64,000 bases of DNA from Lichenicoccus sp963693035 (GCA_963693035.2 CAXMMQ010000008.1:310001-374000), one strand, 5' to 3'; shown: positions 55,689-63,488, numbered from the stretch's first letter. Translations and numbers: made by a program. Notes: a model not told the origin generated them from the letters alone.

Positions 55689-57002
55689 TTGCCCGACCAG
55701 ACCTATGACAGCGCTGCCACGGGCAACGCCGCCCTCGTCGGCGCGATACGCAAGGCAAAATCCCGCCTGATCCCGCTGCTGCTGACGATGTACACCCTGG
55801 CCTTCCTCGACCGCGTCAATCTCGGCGTCGCCAAGCAGGCGCTGCAGTCCCAGGTCGGCATCTCCGGCGGCGCCTTCGCGCTGGGCGCCAGCCTGTTCTT
55901 CGTCACCTACGCGGTGTTCGAACTGCCCAGCAACCTGATCCTGCACCGGGTCGGCCCGCGCGTCTGGATGGCGCGCATCATGATCACCTGGGGCCTGGTC
56001 TCGGCCGCCACCATCTTCGTCACCGGCAACACCTCGTTCTACGCCCTGCGGCTGCTGCTTGGCGCCGCCGAGGCCGGCTTCTTTCCCGGCGCGATCCTGT
56101 TCATGACGTACTGGTTCCCGTCCGCCGAGCGCGGAAAGGTCATCGGTCTGTTCTATCTCGGCTACCCGCTTGCGCTGCTGTTCGGCAACCCGGCCTCCGG
56201 GGCGCTGCTCGACCTCGACGGCGCCTTCGGGATCGCCGGCTGGCAGTGGATGTTCATGATCGACGGGCTGCTGGCCTCCCTGGTCGGCATCTTCGTGCTG
56301 TTCTGGATGCCGGACAGCCCGGATGCGGTGCGCTGGCTCGAACCTGGCGAGAAGCGGGCGCTGAACGCCGCCATCGCCGCCGAGGGCGAGGAGAAGCGCG
56401 AGGTCGGCCGGCACAACCTGGTCGACGCCTTCCGCGACCCGCGGCTGCTGCATTTCGTCGCGATCTATTTCTTCCTGCAGATCGGCAGCTACGGCGTCAC
56501 CTTCTACCTGCCGACCCAGGTGAGCGAGCTGGTCGGGCGCAAGATCGGCTTCGTCGTCGGCCTGCTGTCCGCGCTGCCCTGGGCCTGCGCCATCGCCGTC
56601 AACCTGTTCTGGCCGGGGCTGGCGGTGCGGCTCAACCGCCGCCGCCTGTTCGCGGTGATCTCGATGCTGTCGATCGCGCTCGGCATCGCGGTGTCGGCGC
56701 AGTCGCCGCCGGTCATCGCCATCGCGGCCCTCTGCATCGCCGCCAGCGGCATCATCAGCGCGCAGCCGGTATTCTGGACCTTCCCGGCGGACCATTTCGG
56801 CGGCGTCGCGGCGGCGGCGGCGTTCGCGATCATCAACTCGCTGGGCAACCTCGGCGGCTTCGTGGCGCCGAACCTGCGCGAGTGGGCTGACCACCATTTC
56901 GCGGTGCATGGCGCCGGCCTGTATGCGCTCTGCATCTCGGGCGCGATCGGCGCAGTCCTCGTGCTGCTGCTGCGCGAGCCGAAGGTGGCGCCGATCGCCT
57001 GA
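55689..57002 (+). CDS. MFS transporter, anion:cation symporter (phthalate permease-like)
   Basis: A 437-residue twelve-segment secondary transporter. It opens with LTMYTLAFLDRVNLGVAKQAL, the typical start of the ACS family (DR-N in the first helix), followed by FELPSNLILHRVGPRVWMAR and AEAGFFPGAILFMTYWFP. ACS members import organic anions such as sugar acids and tartrate-like compounds, which fits the upstream DenD-like gene. TTG 55689 is the start, with GAGAGGAA upstream. Its last 25 codons have a decayed copy at about 61838-61913. Confidence 0.92.
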   Translation: MPDQTYDSAATGNAALVGAIRKAKSRLIPLLLTMYTLAFLDRVNLGVAKQALQSQVGISGGAFALGASLFFVTYAVFELPSNLILHRVGPRVWMARIMITWGLVSAATIFVTGNTSFYALRLLLGAAEAGFFPGAILFMTYWFPSAERGKVIGLFYLGYPLALLFGNPASGALLDLDGAFGIAGWQWMFMIDGLLASLVGIFVLFWMPDSPDAVRWLEPGEKRALNAAIAAEGEEKREVGRHNLVDAFRDPRLLHFVAIYFFLQIGSYGVTFYLPTQVSELVGRKIGFVVGLLSALPWACAIAVNLFWPGLAVRLNRRRLFAVISMLSIALGIAVSAQSPPVIAIAALCIAASGIISAQPVFWTFPADHFGGVAAAAAFAIINSLGNLGGFVAPNLREWADHHFAVHGAGLYALCISGAIGAVLVLLLREPKVAPIA

Positions 57003-57008
57003 TCGCCC

Positions 57009-57115
57009 TTCCCCCGCTGCGCAACAGCTCCCCGGCGACCTGGTGCCGGGCGCCGGGCGCCGGGCGCCGGGCGCCGGGCGCGCTAATGGACCATCTCGAT
57101 GTCGGAGGCCACCCG
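57009..57115 (-). pseudogene. Remnant of the small gene found intact at 61918-62133
   Basis: Read on the minus strand, this stretch encodes ASDIEMVH then a stop, matching ASDSEMVHERARRQ of the intact 71-residue protein at 61918-62133. The flanking DNA also matches (GACCATCTCGATGTCGGAGG against GACCATCTCGCTGTCGGAGG). The remnant has a premature TAG and an inserted heptamer array. The N-terminal two thirds are gone. Confidence 0.7.
57044..57081. repeat. 7-bp tandem repeat (GCCGGGC)n
   Basis: About five consecutive GCCGGGC units expand a position that has a single unit (GGCGCCGGGCGCGC) in the homologous sequence near 61955. This is replication slippage within an already non-functional gene remnant. 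Confidence 0.9.
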
Positions 57116-57196
57116 CCGTGCGGCAAAACGCGACGAGGTTGCCTCGCGGGGCCATGCAGATGCCGGCCTCTAATGGTTCCTTAAGAGGTGGGCTGC

Positions 57197-58798
57197 ATGA
57201 TGCGTGTCCTGAAGTCACAGGATTGCGCAATGACGGCCGCAGCATGTCGATGGCGGAAGGAAGAGGAGGCGGATCTGGCCTCGCTCCTTGCCGTCGATCA
57301 CTCGAAGATCGGCCTGTTTGACCTCGCCGAGCAGCTTGCGCATGTCGGGCACTGGCGGGTGGACCTGCCGGACCACGCCGTCACCTGGTCCGACGAGGTC
57401 TTCCATATCCACGGCGTCACCCCCGACACCTATGTTCCTGAGATCGAGACGGCGATCGGCTTCTACCATCCAGACGACCGTGACGAGGTCAGAAGCGCGC
57501 TGGCCTCGGCGGTTCGCGACGAGTTGCCGTTCATGTTTTCGCTCAGGCTGATCCGGGCGGACGGCGAATTGCGCCACGTGAGGTGCAGAGGCCTCACGAT
57601 CCCGGGCCCGGAGGGCGCTCCCATCGCGATTATCGGCGTCTTCGTGGACGTGACAGAGCTGCAGGAGGCAAACTTCAAGCTGCGACGCCTCGCTTATGTG
57701 GACGTCCTGACCGGCCTGGCGAACCGGCGGCAGTTCGACGAAACGCTCGAACGCGAATGGCGGCGGGCGGCCCGCGAGCAGACCGCGCTGTCGTTGATCA
57801 TGCTGGATATCGACAGGTTCAAGAGCTTCAACGACCTGTATGGGCATCCGGCCGGCGATGACTGCCTGGGCATCGTGGCCAAGGCCGTGGCTTCCAGGTT
57901 GTCCCGGCCGGCCGATCTCGCCGCGCGCTATGGCGGCGAGGAGTTCGCGCTGATCCTGCCGATGACCGATGCGGCGGGGGCGGAGACCGTCGCGGACGCG
58001 GTGCGGGCCGCGGTCGCTGCGCTTGGGATCGCTCACACCGGGAACAGCCCATGCGGCGGCTCTGTGACCGCAAGCCTCGGGGTCTCGACGGCCTATCCGC
58101 AGTCGGACGGGTCAAGCGGCGCCTGGCTCGGCCTGGTGGCAGATGCGGATTCGATGCTCTACGAAGCCAAGCGGACCGGGCGTAACCGGGCGGTCACGTC
58201 GCGCACCCTCGGATACAGAGGCCCCGCGCTACTGCCGGACGACGAGGAGGCGCGTCTTGCTGCGCTTGCGATCTATGAACTGGCAGGGGCCTGCCGCCGG
58301 AACGACGACCTGGACCGGATCGCGCGCCTCGCGGCGATGCTGACAGCGTCTCCCGTCGCGCTGGTGTCGCTGGTCGGCAGCGACGAGCTGAAGTTCGTCG
58401 GAAACCACGGGCTCGAAGGGGTGGAGGGAATCGGTCGCGACATCTCGTTCTGTGCCCACTCGATCCTGGGCACCGAGCCCTTGGTGGTGCCCGATGCGAC
58501 GCTCGACAGCCGGTTCGAGACCAACCCGTTGGTGACCGGCGCCATGGGCGTCCGCTACTACGCCGGTGCCCCGATCATGAGCGTCGCGACCGGGCATCCG
58601 CTCGGCGCGCTCTGCATTGTCGACACTGCTCCACGCACAGAGACGAGCCTCTCCCAGCGCGCGCTGCTTGCGGACCTCGCAGGCATGGTTGCCACGCTTC
58701 TCGAGGATAAGGTCACGACGTCGCTCTGCGTGTCTCGTTCGGCTGGCCCGACAATGGCCATCCCAAGACCCGTGATCACACGGATACGTGACCGCTAA
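57197..58798 (+). CDS. Diguanylate cyclase with PAS, GGDEF and C-terminal GAF domains
   Basis: A soluble 533-residue signalling protein. A PAS_3-type sensor comes first (HVGHWRVDLPDHAVTWSDEV, then FYHPDDRDEV, about 45-160). The GGDEF domain follows (DVLTGLANRRQFDETLEREW, active site RYGGEEFALI, about 170-335) and should make cyclic di-GMP from GTP. A GAF-like domain is last (about 355-510; VALVSLVGSDELKFVGNHGL, SFCAHSILG, YYAGAPIM). GAF normally precedes GGDEF, so this order is unusual. ATG 57197 has AGAGG 8 bases upstream. Its 3' end overlaps a 58-codon ORF. Confidence 0.9.
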   Translation: MMRVLKSQDCAMTAAACRWRKEEEADLASLLAVDHSKIGLFDLAEQLAHVGHWRVDLPDHAVTWSDEVFHIHGVTPDTYVPEIETAIGFYHPDDRDEVRSALASAVRDELPFMFSLRLIRADGELRHVRCRGLTIPGPEGAPIAIIGVFVDVTELQEANFKLRRLAYVDVLTGLANRRQFDETLEREWRRAAREQTALSLIMLDIDRFKSFNDLYGHPAGDDCLGIVAKAVASRLSRPADLAARYGGEEFALILPMTDAAGAETVADAVRAAVAALGIAHTGNSPCGGSVTASLGVSTAYPQSDGSSGAWLGLVADADSMLYEAKRTGRNRAVTSRTLGYRGPALLPDDEEARLAALAIYELAGACRRNDDLDRIARLAAMLTASPVALVSLVGSDELKFVGNHGLEGVEGIGRDISFCAHSILGTEPLVVPDATLDSRFETNPLVTGAMGVRYYAGAPIMSVATGHPLGALCIVDTAPRTETSLSQRALLADLAGMVATLLEDKVTTSLCVSRSAGPTMAIPRPVITRIRDR

Positions 58799-58964
58799 AC
58801 GTTTCTATTTCGCGACATCTATCCGTGGAATCACCTATACAGCCTTCAGCAGTGACCAGGCGCAAAAACGCATCAGCCGGTTCTGCTACGGCCCGGACTA
58901 CTTCGAAAACACGAGCGACACCGGCAGATCTGCCTCGGCACCGCAACCTGTGATTGAGATGTAG
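58788..58964 (+). CDS. 58-residue hypothetical protein coupled to the diguanylate cyclase
   Basis: A GTG at 58788, inside the last codons of the diguanylate cyclase gene, opens a frame running to TAG 58962-58964. The product begins MTAKRFYFATSIRGITYTAF and contains the aromatic, charged stretch RISRFCYGPDYFENTSD. The next gene starts at the very next base. Overlap upstream and zero spacing downstream suggest three coupled genes. Base composition is lower in GC than in neighbours. Family unknown. Confidence 0.5.
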   Translation: MTAKRFYFATSIRGITYTAFSSDQAQKRISRFCYGPDYFENTSDTGRSASAPQPVIEM

Positions 58965-59315
58965 ATGGTCAACGCATCGCGAGAGGGAACCTACGACTGG
59001 CGCGTTGTCTTTCGTTGGGCCACCGATGGAAGTCCCGAGGCGTGTGACCAGACGCTGATCGTGTTCGGGATCGCGAATGAGGCTGTGGCTCTCGAAGAAG
59101 CACGGCTCTCACTTGCTATTGCCGAGCGTCTCTTCACCATCACCACGATCACCAAGACGACCCTGCCGTTTCTGATGCCCCTGTGGATGACCAGGGATGA
59201 CAACGAGCCGAGTGACCTGACACTGTCTGGCTCGCCATCCGCAATGCCGATCAGTTCGACGACCAAGTCGGCGAATTTGTTGCCGAAAGTCCTTGATCTA
59301 ATCCGTCCGCATTAG
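58965..59315 (+). CDS. Hypothetical protein downstream of the diguanylate cyclase
   Basis: A 116-residue protein starting immediately after the stop codon of the 58-residue ORF. The first half (TYDWRVVFRWATDGSPEACD, then IANEAVALEEARLSLAIAER) has alternating polar and hydrophobic character that could form a small alpha/beta fold. The second half is Ser/Thr-rich. No family recognised. Its end overlaps the convergent SDR gene by 4 bases. Like its neighbour, it is less GC-biased than most of the window. Confidence 0.55.
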   Translation: MVNASREGTYDWRVVFRWATDGSPEACDQTLIVFGIANEAVALEEARLSLAIAERLFTITTITKTTLPFLMPLWMTRDDNEPSDLTLSGSPSAMPISSTTKSANLLPKVLDLIRPH

Positions 59316-60385
59316 CCTGGCTTGATGGCACGCCTGTGCACTCTGGATTTCCGGCGTAGTGCTGCGAGCCCCAATATGGTCGCGCCGATGGCCGCCATGG
59401 CGGATATGGCAGCGCCGGGATTGAGTTGAGCCTCAAGCGCCAGACTTGTCTTGCGGGTCATCGGACGCAGACTGCTGTTGACGTGAAGGTCCTCCCGCGG
59501 TTCGTAGAGGTTGTCGCGTTGCGCCTCGTCGCCTTCTCGCTCCGTCGTCATGGCAGTGTGGCCGAACCTGGCGAACAGCCAGTCCATGACGCGGGGAGCG
59601 AGCCGGTTGCCGACGACCATGCTGACACCGCCAGCCCCGCCGATGGTGAGATCACGCACGGGCGAGGTGCAGGCATGCATGATCGCGCGGGCGACCAGAT
59701 GCGGGTCGTAGGCTGGTGGCGGATTGCGCGTACCCGTGGAGTCCATTCGGTTGCGGGCATGGTCGGTGAACGGCGTGTTGATCGCCGCGGGCTTGATCAG
59801 CGTGATCGAGATCGGATGCTGGTGCGCTTCGGCCTCTCGCCTGAACGCCTCGGTGAATCCTTTCACCGCGAATTTCGCGGCGCAGTATGGACCCTGGTAG
59901 GGGATGGCAATCTCACCAAGCACGCTGCCGACGTTGATGATCGCGCCCCCGGTCACCTTCAGATGCTCAGCAGCGATCAGGCTGCCATGCACCACCCCCC
60001 AGTACGTGACGTCGAACAGCCTGCGTTGATCGTCGAGTGAAACCTCGTCGAGGCGGCCGTAGATGAAGGCGCCGGCATCGTTGATCCAGGTGTCGAACCC
60101 GCCGAAGACCGAGAGAACCCTGGAGGCTGCCGCCTGCATGGCCGCGTGATTGGCAACGTCCGCAACTGCATAATCGACCTGTCCGCCTTGAGCCCGGATC
60201 TCGTCGCGCAGCTTGATCAACGCCTCCTCATTGCGTGCAATGAGGAACAGCCGGGCGCCATGCTTTGAAAGCAACCGCGCAGTTGTAAGCCCGATACCGG
60301 ACGTTCCCCCGGTCAGGACGACAACCTGCCTTGCGATCTGCTTCAGGAAAATACGTGCGATGGCAACCTCCCGTGACGACTGCAA
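59312..60385 (-). CDS. Short-chain dehydrogenase/reductase with C-terminal membrane segment
   Basis: A 357-residue classical SDR. The cofactor motif is VVLTGGTSGIGLTTARLL; INDAGAFIYG and the catalytic Ser-Tyr-Lys set (VGSVLGEIAIPYQGPYCAAK) follow. Residues beyond about 250 form an extension ending in a hydrophobic segment (ISAMAAIGATILGLAALRRK), so the enzyme is probably membrane-tethered. This long SDR type is often near general stress genes. The substrate is unknown. It is divergent from the small recombinase-like gene. Confidence 0.88.
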   Translation of the reverse strand: MQSSREVAIARIFLKQIARQVVVLTGGTSGIGLTTARLLSKHGARLFLIARNEEALIKLRDEIRAQGGQVDYAVADVANHAAMQAAASRVLSVFGGFDTWINDAGAFIYGRLDEVSLDDQRRLFDVTYWGVVHGSLIAAEHLKVTGGAIINVGSVLGEIAIPYQGPYCAAKFAVKGFTEAFRREAEAHQHPISITLIKPAAINTPFTDHARNRMDSTGTRNPPPAYDPHLVARAIMHACTSPVRDLTIGGAGGVSMVVGNRLAPRVMDWLFARFGHTAMTTEREGDEAQRDNLYEPREDLHVNSSLRPMTRKTSLALEAQLNPGAAISAMAAIGATILGLAALRRKSRVHRRAIKPG

Positions 60386-60561
60386 ACACAGATGGAGTAG
60401 CGTCGGTTGCCTGCCATCTTCCTGATGAGTACAAGACTGCTAAGACGTGATGCGACCAAAACGGATTTGGATGTGTATGGTGAGGAGCCGATCGCGGCGC
60501 CGCCGGATTGATCGAGCCGGGAGCTTCGCCCCGTCATGCGCGACATTGAATTGAGCACATC

Positions 60562-60879
60562 ATGGTGTTTGAGCCTAGGTGGAACCGCCACGATCCGGCA
60601 AAGGTCAGCGTCCCAACGGTCAAAGTGCGTGTAAAGGTCGTCCGTCCCGACGAACAAGCGGCGGCCGGGATGCTTGCTCCCGCGAGACTGAGACAGACCG
60701 AGACGGTTCGAGAGATGCGCGACCGTGGGCTCACCGTCCAGCAGATCGTCAACAGCCTGCGCGCCCGGCATGTCGTCCGCCCCGATGGCAAGCCTTGGTC
60801 CAGCCACATGGTCGAGAATTTGCTGGCGCGCGGCGGCACGCGCGGAGCCGGCGTCAAGAACCGGCAGACGCAACCATAG
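60562..60879 (+). CDS. Small DNA-binding-like protein resembling a recombinase helix-turn-helix
   Basis: A 105-residue basic protein. Its C-terminal half, ETVREMRDRGLTVQQIVNSL then RPDGKPWSSHMVENLLAR, resembles the short helix-turn-helix module that follows the catalytic domain in large serine recombinases (RxxGxSxxxIAxxLN, then GxxWxxxxVxxIL). No recombinase catalytic domain is present, so it may be a DNA-binding regulator or a domesticated fragment. It lies 49 bases before a response-regulator gene on the same strand. Confidence 0.55.
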   Translation: MVFEPRWNRHDPAKVSVPTVKVRVKVVRPDEQAAAGMLAPARLRQTETVREMRDRGLTVQQIVNSLRARHVVRPDGKPWSSHMVENLLARGGTRGAGVKNRQTQP

Positions 60880-60928
60880 CCACGCCACGTCGTCTTCACG
60901 GCGCCACTGGAGTCCTGGAGCTCGATCG

Positions 60929-61291
60929 ATGCGTCTGCTGCTTGTGGAAGACGAGGCCCTGATCCGCGAGATGTCGGCGGATCATCTTGTCGAAGAGGGC
61001 TATGACGTGCTGACTGCAAAGGATGGTATGGAAGCGGCGCGCCTGCTGCAGCATCCCGACCATGTCGAAGCGCTGCTGACAGACGTCCGTCTCGGAGGAT
61101 GGATCGACGGTATCGATGTCGTCGAGCTGGCGCGCCTGCGCAATCCGGGGATACCCGTGCTTGTCGTCTCGGGTTATGCATACAGTCTCTCCGAGCGCCT
61201 GGCCGCTCTCAATCCGCCCCTCGGCTTCTTGCAGAAGCCGTACGGCATGGCGCATCTCAGCGCAGCGCTGAGTCGTGTGATCAACGAGTAG
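60929..61291 (+). CDS. Single-domain response regulator (receiver only)
   Basis: A 120-residue CheY-like receiver: RLLLVEDEALIREMSADHL with the acidic pocket, the phospho-acceptor Asp in LLTDVRLGGWIDGID, VLVVSGYA with the switch Ser, and the conserved Lys in GFLQKPYGM. There is no output domain. ATG 60929 has TGGAG 8 bases upstream. No partner kinase is adjacent; the truncated hybrid kinase at 62.3-63.1 kb carries its own receiver. Confidence 0.9.
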   Translation: MRLLLVEDEALIREMSADHLVEEGYDVLTAKDGMEAARLLQHPDHVEALLTDVRLGGWIDGIDVVELARLRNPGIPVLVVSGYAYSLSERLAALNPPLGFLQKPYGMAHLSAALSRVINE

Positions 61292-61411
61292 CGCCCTGTA
61301 ATAACGCTAGCCTCTGGCGGATTGAAGTCCTTTTCACTACGTCAACGCGATCCAGATCCATAGATAGTCGATCAGCCGGATCGATACCGGAACGGCCTCG
61401 GAGTTTCCGCT

Positions 61412-61522
61412 ATGCTCGAAATGTCGATTATGCTGCTCGGCTTCCTTGCGTTCGGGGTGTTCTGGGCCTTCTGCGCCGTGTTGTTCGAGTCGACACCGAT
61501 GCTTTCCACCGACGACGTCTGA
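61412..61522 (+). CDS. 36-residue membrane microprotein, paralogue of the one at 28084
   Basis: ATG 61412 to TGA 61522 encodes MLEMSIMLLGFLAFGVFWAF followed by CAVLFESTPMLSTDDV. One membrane segment and a short acidic tail are predicted. It aligns with the 30-residue ORF at 28084 through M-E-S-LL-G-WA-C, and the bases before both ATGs are alike. No known family. The following gene starts 12 bases downstream, so they could be co-transcribed. Confidence 0.55.
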   Translation: MLEMSIMLLGFLAFGVFWAFCAVLFESTPMLSTDDV

Positions 61523-61534
61523 TCGCTGCCAAGG

Positions 61535-61807
61535 ATGCCGGCCGTCGTCAGGCTTGCCGTCAAGCCTGAAACCAAGCCGCTCTTGCGAGTGGCAGCCTTC
61601 ATGCCGGCGATCGTCACGCCGGATATCTCGAAGCTGCAGACCGAGGTTCACAAGTGGGATCGCAGGGCAACCATGCTCTATCGCGGCTATCTCAGAGCCG
61701 CAGTGGTGGCCGTGGCGGCTGTGGGCGGGGTGCTCATCCTGTTTGCGCCACCGCTGTTGGCGCCGATGCTCGGCGACGTGTACTTCCTCGGCTCCCGGGC
61801 AGTCTGA
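61535..61807 (+). CDS. Small hypothetical membrane protein
   Basis: A 90-residue frame with one strongly hydrophobic segment near the C-terminus (AAVVAVAAVGGVLILFAPPL) after a basic, soluble N-terminal half (VHKWDRRATMLYRGYLR). No family recognised. Spacing of 12 bases from the microprotein gene suggests a two-gene unit. The DNA after its stop codon is gene-remnant material. Confidence 0.45.
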   Translation: MPAVVRLAVKPETKPLLRVAAFMPAIVTPDISKLQTEVHKWDRRATMLYRGYLRAAVVAVAAVGGVLILFAPPLLAPMLGDVYFLGSRAV

Positions 61808-61837
61808 GAAACAGCCGAACACGGGCCAGGGTCTCGT

Positions 61838-61913
61838 CATCCTGCTCCGACCAGGGATCGGCTGTGCCCTGCCGCTGCTGCTGCGCGAGCCGAAGCTGGC
61901 AACGATCGCCTGA
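61838..61913 (+). pseudogene. 3' remnant of an MFS transporter gene
   Basis: The end of this frame, LLLREPKLATIA and a stop, matches LLLREPKVAPIA, the last residues of the MFS transporter ending at 57002. The DNA is nearly identical over CTGCTGCTGCGCGAGCCGAA, and GATCGGC upstream also matches. Only about 25 codons survive. The small gene that follows on the opposite strand also has a counterpart after the intact MFS gene. Confidence 0.7.
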
Positions 61914-61917
61914 ACGC

Positions 61918-62133
61918 CTACCTGACCTTGCGCAACAACTCCTCGGCAACCTGGCGCCGGGCGCGCTCGTGGACCATCTCGCTGTCGGAGGCCACCGCGA
62001 GCTTCCCGATCTCCGCCATGACCTCGGCGCGCGCCTCGGCAGGCAGTGCTCGGATCACCAGGGTCATGATGTGCTCCAGCGTGCCGATGCGGCCGGTGAG
62101 GCCGATGTTCGGATCGTCGTCCATGCTCTGCAT
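61918..62133 (-). CDS. Hypothetical 71-residue protein
   Basis: A helical protein beginning MQSMDDDPNIGLTGRIGTLE and ending in the basic segment HERARRQVAEELLRKVR. No known family. Its frame is intact, with GC-biased codons, whereas the related sequence at 57009-57115 is broken. The MFS remnant lies convergently 4 bases beyond its stop codon, and a short inverted-repeat element lies 9 bases before its start. Confidence 0.6.
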   Translation of the reverse strand: MQSMDDDPNIGLTGRIGTLEHIMTLVIRALPAEARAEVMAEIGKLAVASDSEMVHERARRQVAEELLRKVR

Positions 62134-62142
62134 GACGGGTTC

Positions 62143-62248
62143 CTAGAGCATGATCCGATCGATCATGCTTCGCTTGTCGTTTAATAGAGCAGCTTTATCC
62201 GACACTTGGCGTCGCGCAGCGATTCCAAGTGATCGGATGCTGCTCTAG
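62143..62248. repeat. 106-bp element with CTAGAGCA terminal inverted repeats
   Basis: The left end CTAGAGCATGATCCGATC is mirrored by the right end, which reads CTAGAGCAGCATCCGATC in reverse complement: 16 of 18 bases match. The interior is AT-richer (TCGTTTAATAGAGCAGCTTT) and includes a GATCCGATCGATC palindrome. It has no coding capacity. It lies between two converging gene ends and starts, and resembles the short palindromic repeats that are numerous in alphaproteobacterial intergenic regions. Confidence 0.75.
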
Positions 62249-62282
62249 AACGCCGTTACCGGAAAGGCGACCGCTGCCTTGC

Positions 62283-63057
62283 TCAGGTCGCGGTCAGCGC
62301 CTGGATCTCGGCCTCCAGCGCGTCGAGGGTGAACGGCTTCATCAGGACGCGGGCCTCGGGAGCGAGCCCCATGCGGCTGTCCGCCTGACCCAGGAAGCCG
62401 GTGGTGAACAGCACCTTGAGGCCGGGCTGGTGACGCCGGGCCTCGTCGGCCAGTTGCTGACCATTCATGCCGGGCAGCCCGACATCGGTCAGAAGCAGGT
62501 CGACATGCAGGTCCGACTGCAGGAACCGCAAGGCAGTGGGGCCGTCCAATGCTTCGTAGGTCACATAGCCCCGGCGGCGCAGCCACTCCGTCACCAGCGA
62601 GCGCAGGGGCGCCTCGTCCTCGACCACCAGCACGGTGCCTTGCCGGGGGACGCCCTGGGCCACCTTGAGGTTGCCGCCGGTCTGCATGTGGGTTGGCAGA
62701 TAGAGGCAGATCGTGCTGCCGACGCCGGCCTCGCTGTCGATGCGCGCATGGCCGCCGGACTGCCGGACGAAGCCGTACACCATGGCAAGGCCGAGGCCGG
62801 TGCCCTGGCCGATCGGCTTGGTCGTGAAGAACGGATCGAACGCGCGCGCCAGCACCTCGGGCGCCATGCCGCCACCGGTATCCGTCACCCAGAGGGCGAC
62901 GTAGTGGCCGACATGCACGTCGGCGTGACGGGCGACATACGCCTCGTCGAAGTTCACGTTGGCGGTCTGGATGGTAAGCCGGCCGCCGGCCGGCATCACG
63001 TCGCGTGCATTGAGGCACAGATTGAGCAGGGCGTTCTCGAGCTGGTTGACGTCGCAT
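62283..63057 (-). pseudogene. 5'-truncated hybrid histidine kinase (ATPase plus receiver domain)
   Basis: The frame encodes the C-terminal part of a hybrid sensor kinase. It holds the N box (NQLENALLNLCLNARDV), G boxes (WVTDTGGGMAPEV, GQGTGLGLAMVYGFVRQSGG) and a receiver domain with VVEDEAPLRSLV, the phospho-acceptor Asp in LLTDVGLPGMNG and the Lys in VLMKPFTLDAL. The sensor, dimerisation and phospho-His regions are missing: coding similarity stops at about 63057 in AT-richer DNA. An ATG at 62999 could still yield a soluble ATPase-receiver fragment without the His. Confidence 0.82.
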
Positions 63058-63165
63058 CAAGCGATGTCATTGTAATCATTGTCTTAGTTTCCAGTTTGAA
63101 CGCCTAGCACCGGAAACTGTTCACTGATTGTCCCTGCAACCAGCGGTGGGTGCTATCTGGCTGCC

Positions 63166-63483
63166 ATGCCCCTCCCCACCAACCGCCCCGGCACCTTCGC
63201 CGACCTCTACGCCAGCAATGATCGCTGGCCTCTCTTCCACCCCGACGACGTCCAGCCCCTCCCCACGATCCGAATCACCCACGAGAGCGGCCACAACGTC
63301 CTGGTACGCTGCAACCGCTGCGACCGGGCAACGCCGCTAGACCTGCCAAGCCTGATTGCGGCCGGCCGCGGCGAGGTCGCGCTGGTCGAGCTGCCGATGC
63401 GCTGCTCCTGCGGCAGCTGGGAACGGACCATCACGGTGATGGCGGGGCGCGCGTCTCACGATCCACGACAGGCAGGACGATAG
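63166..63483 (+). CDS. Hypothetical protein with a four-cysteine zinc-ribbon-like motif
   Basis: A 105-residue protein. Two Cys pairs, CNRC (residues 49-52) and CSC (80-82), are about 30 residues apart and flanked by strands (ITHESGHNVLVRCNRCD and VELPMRCSCGSWERTITV), which suggests a zinc ribbon. No family name is recognised. A 10-bp perfect hairpin follows 5 bases after the stop. Confidence 0.6.
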   Translation: MPLPTNRPGTFADLYASNDRWPLFHPDDVQPLPTIRITHESGHNVLVRCNRCDRATPLDLPSLIAAGRGEVALVELPMRCSCGSWERTITVMAGRASHDPRQAGR

Positions 63484-63488
63484 CTGCA

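Noticed and set aside
55146..57245. A 699-codon minus-strand frame
   Set aside because: It is a shadow of the MFS and DenD genes: composition is typical of antisense frames in GC-rich DNA and there are no motifs.
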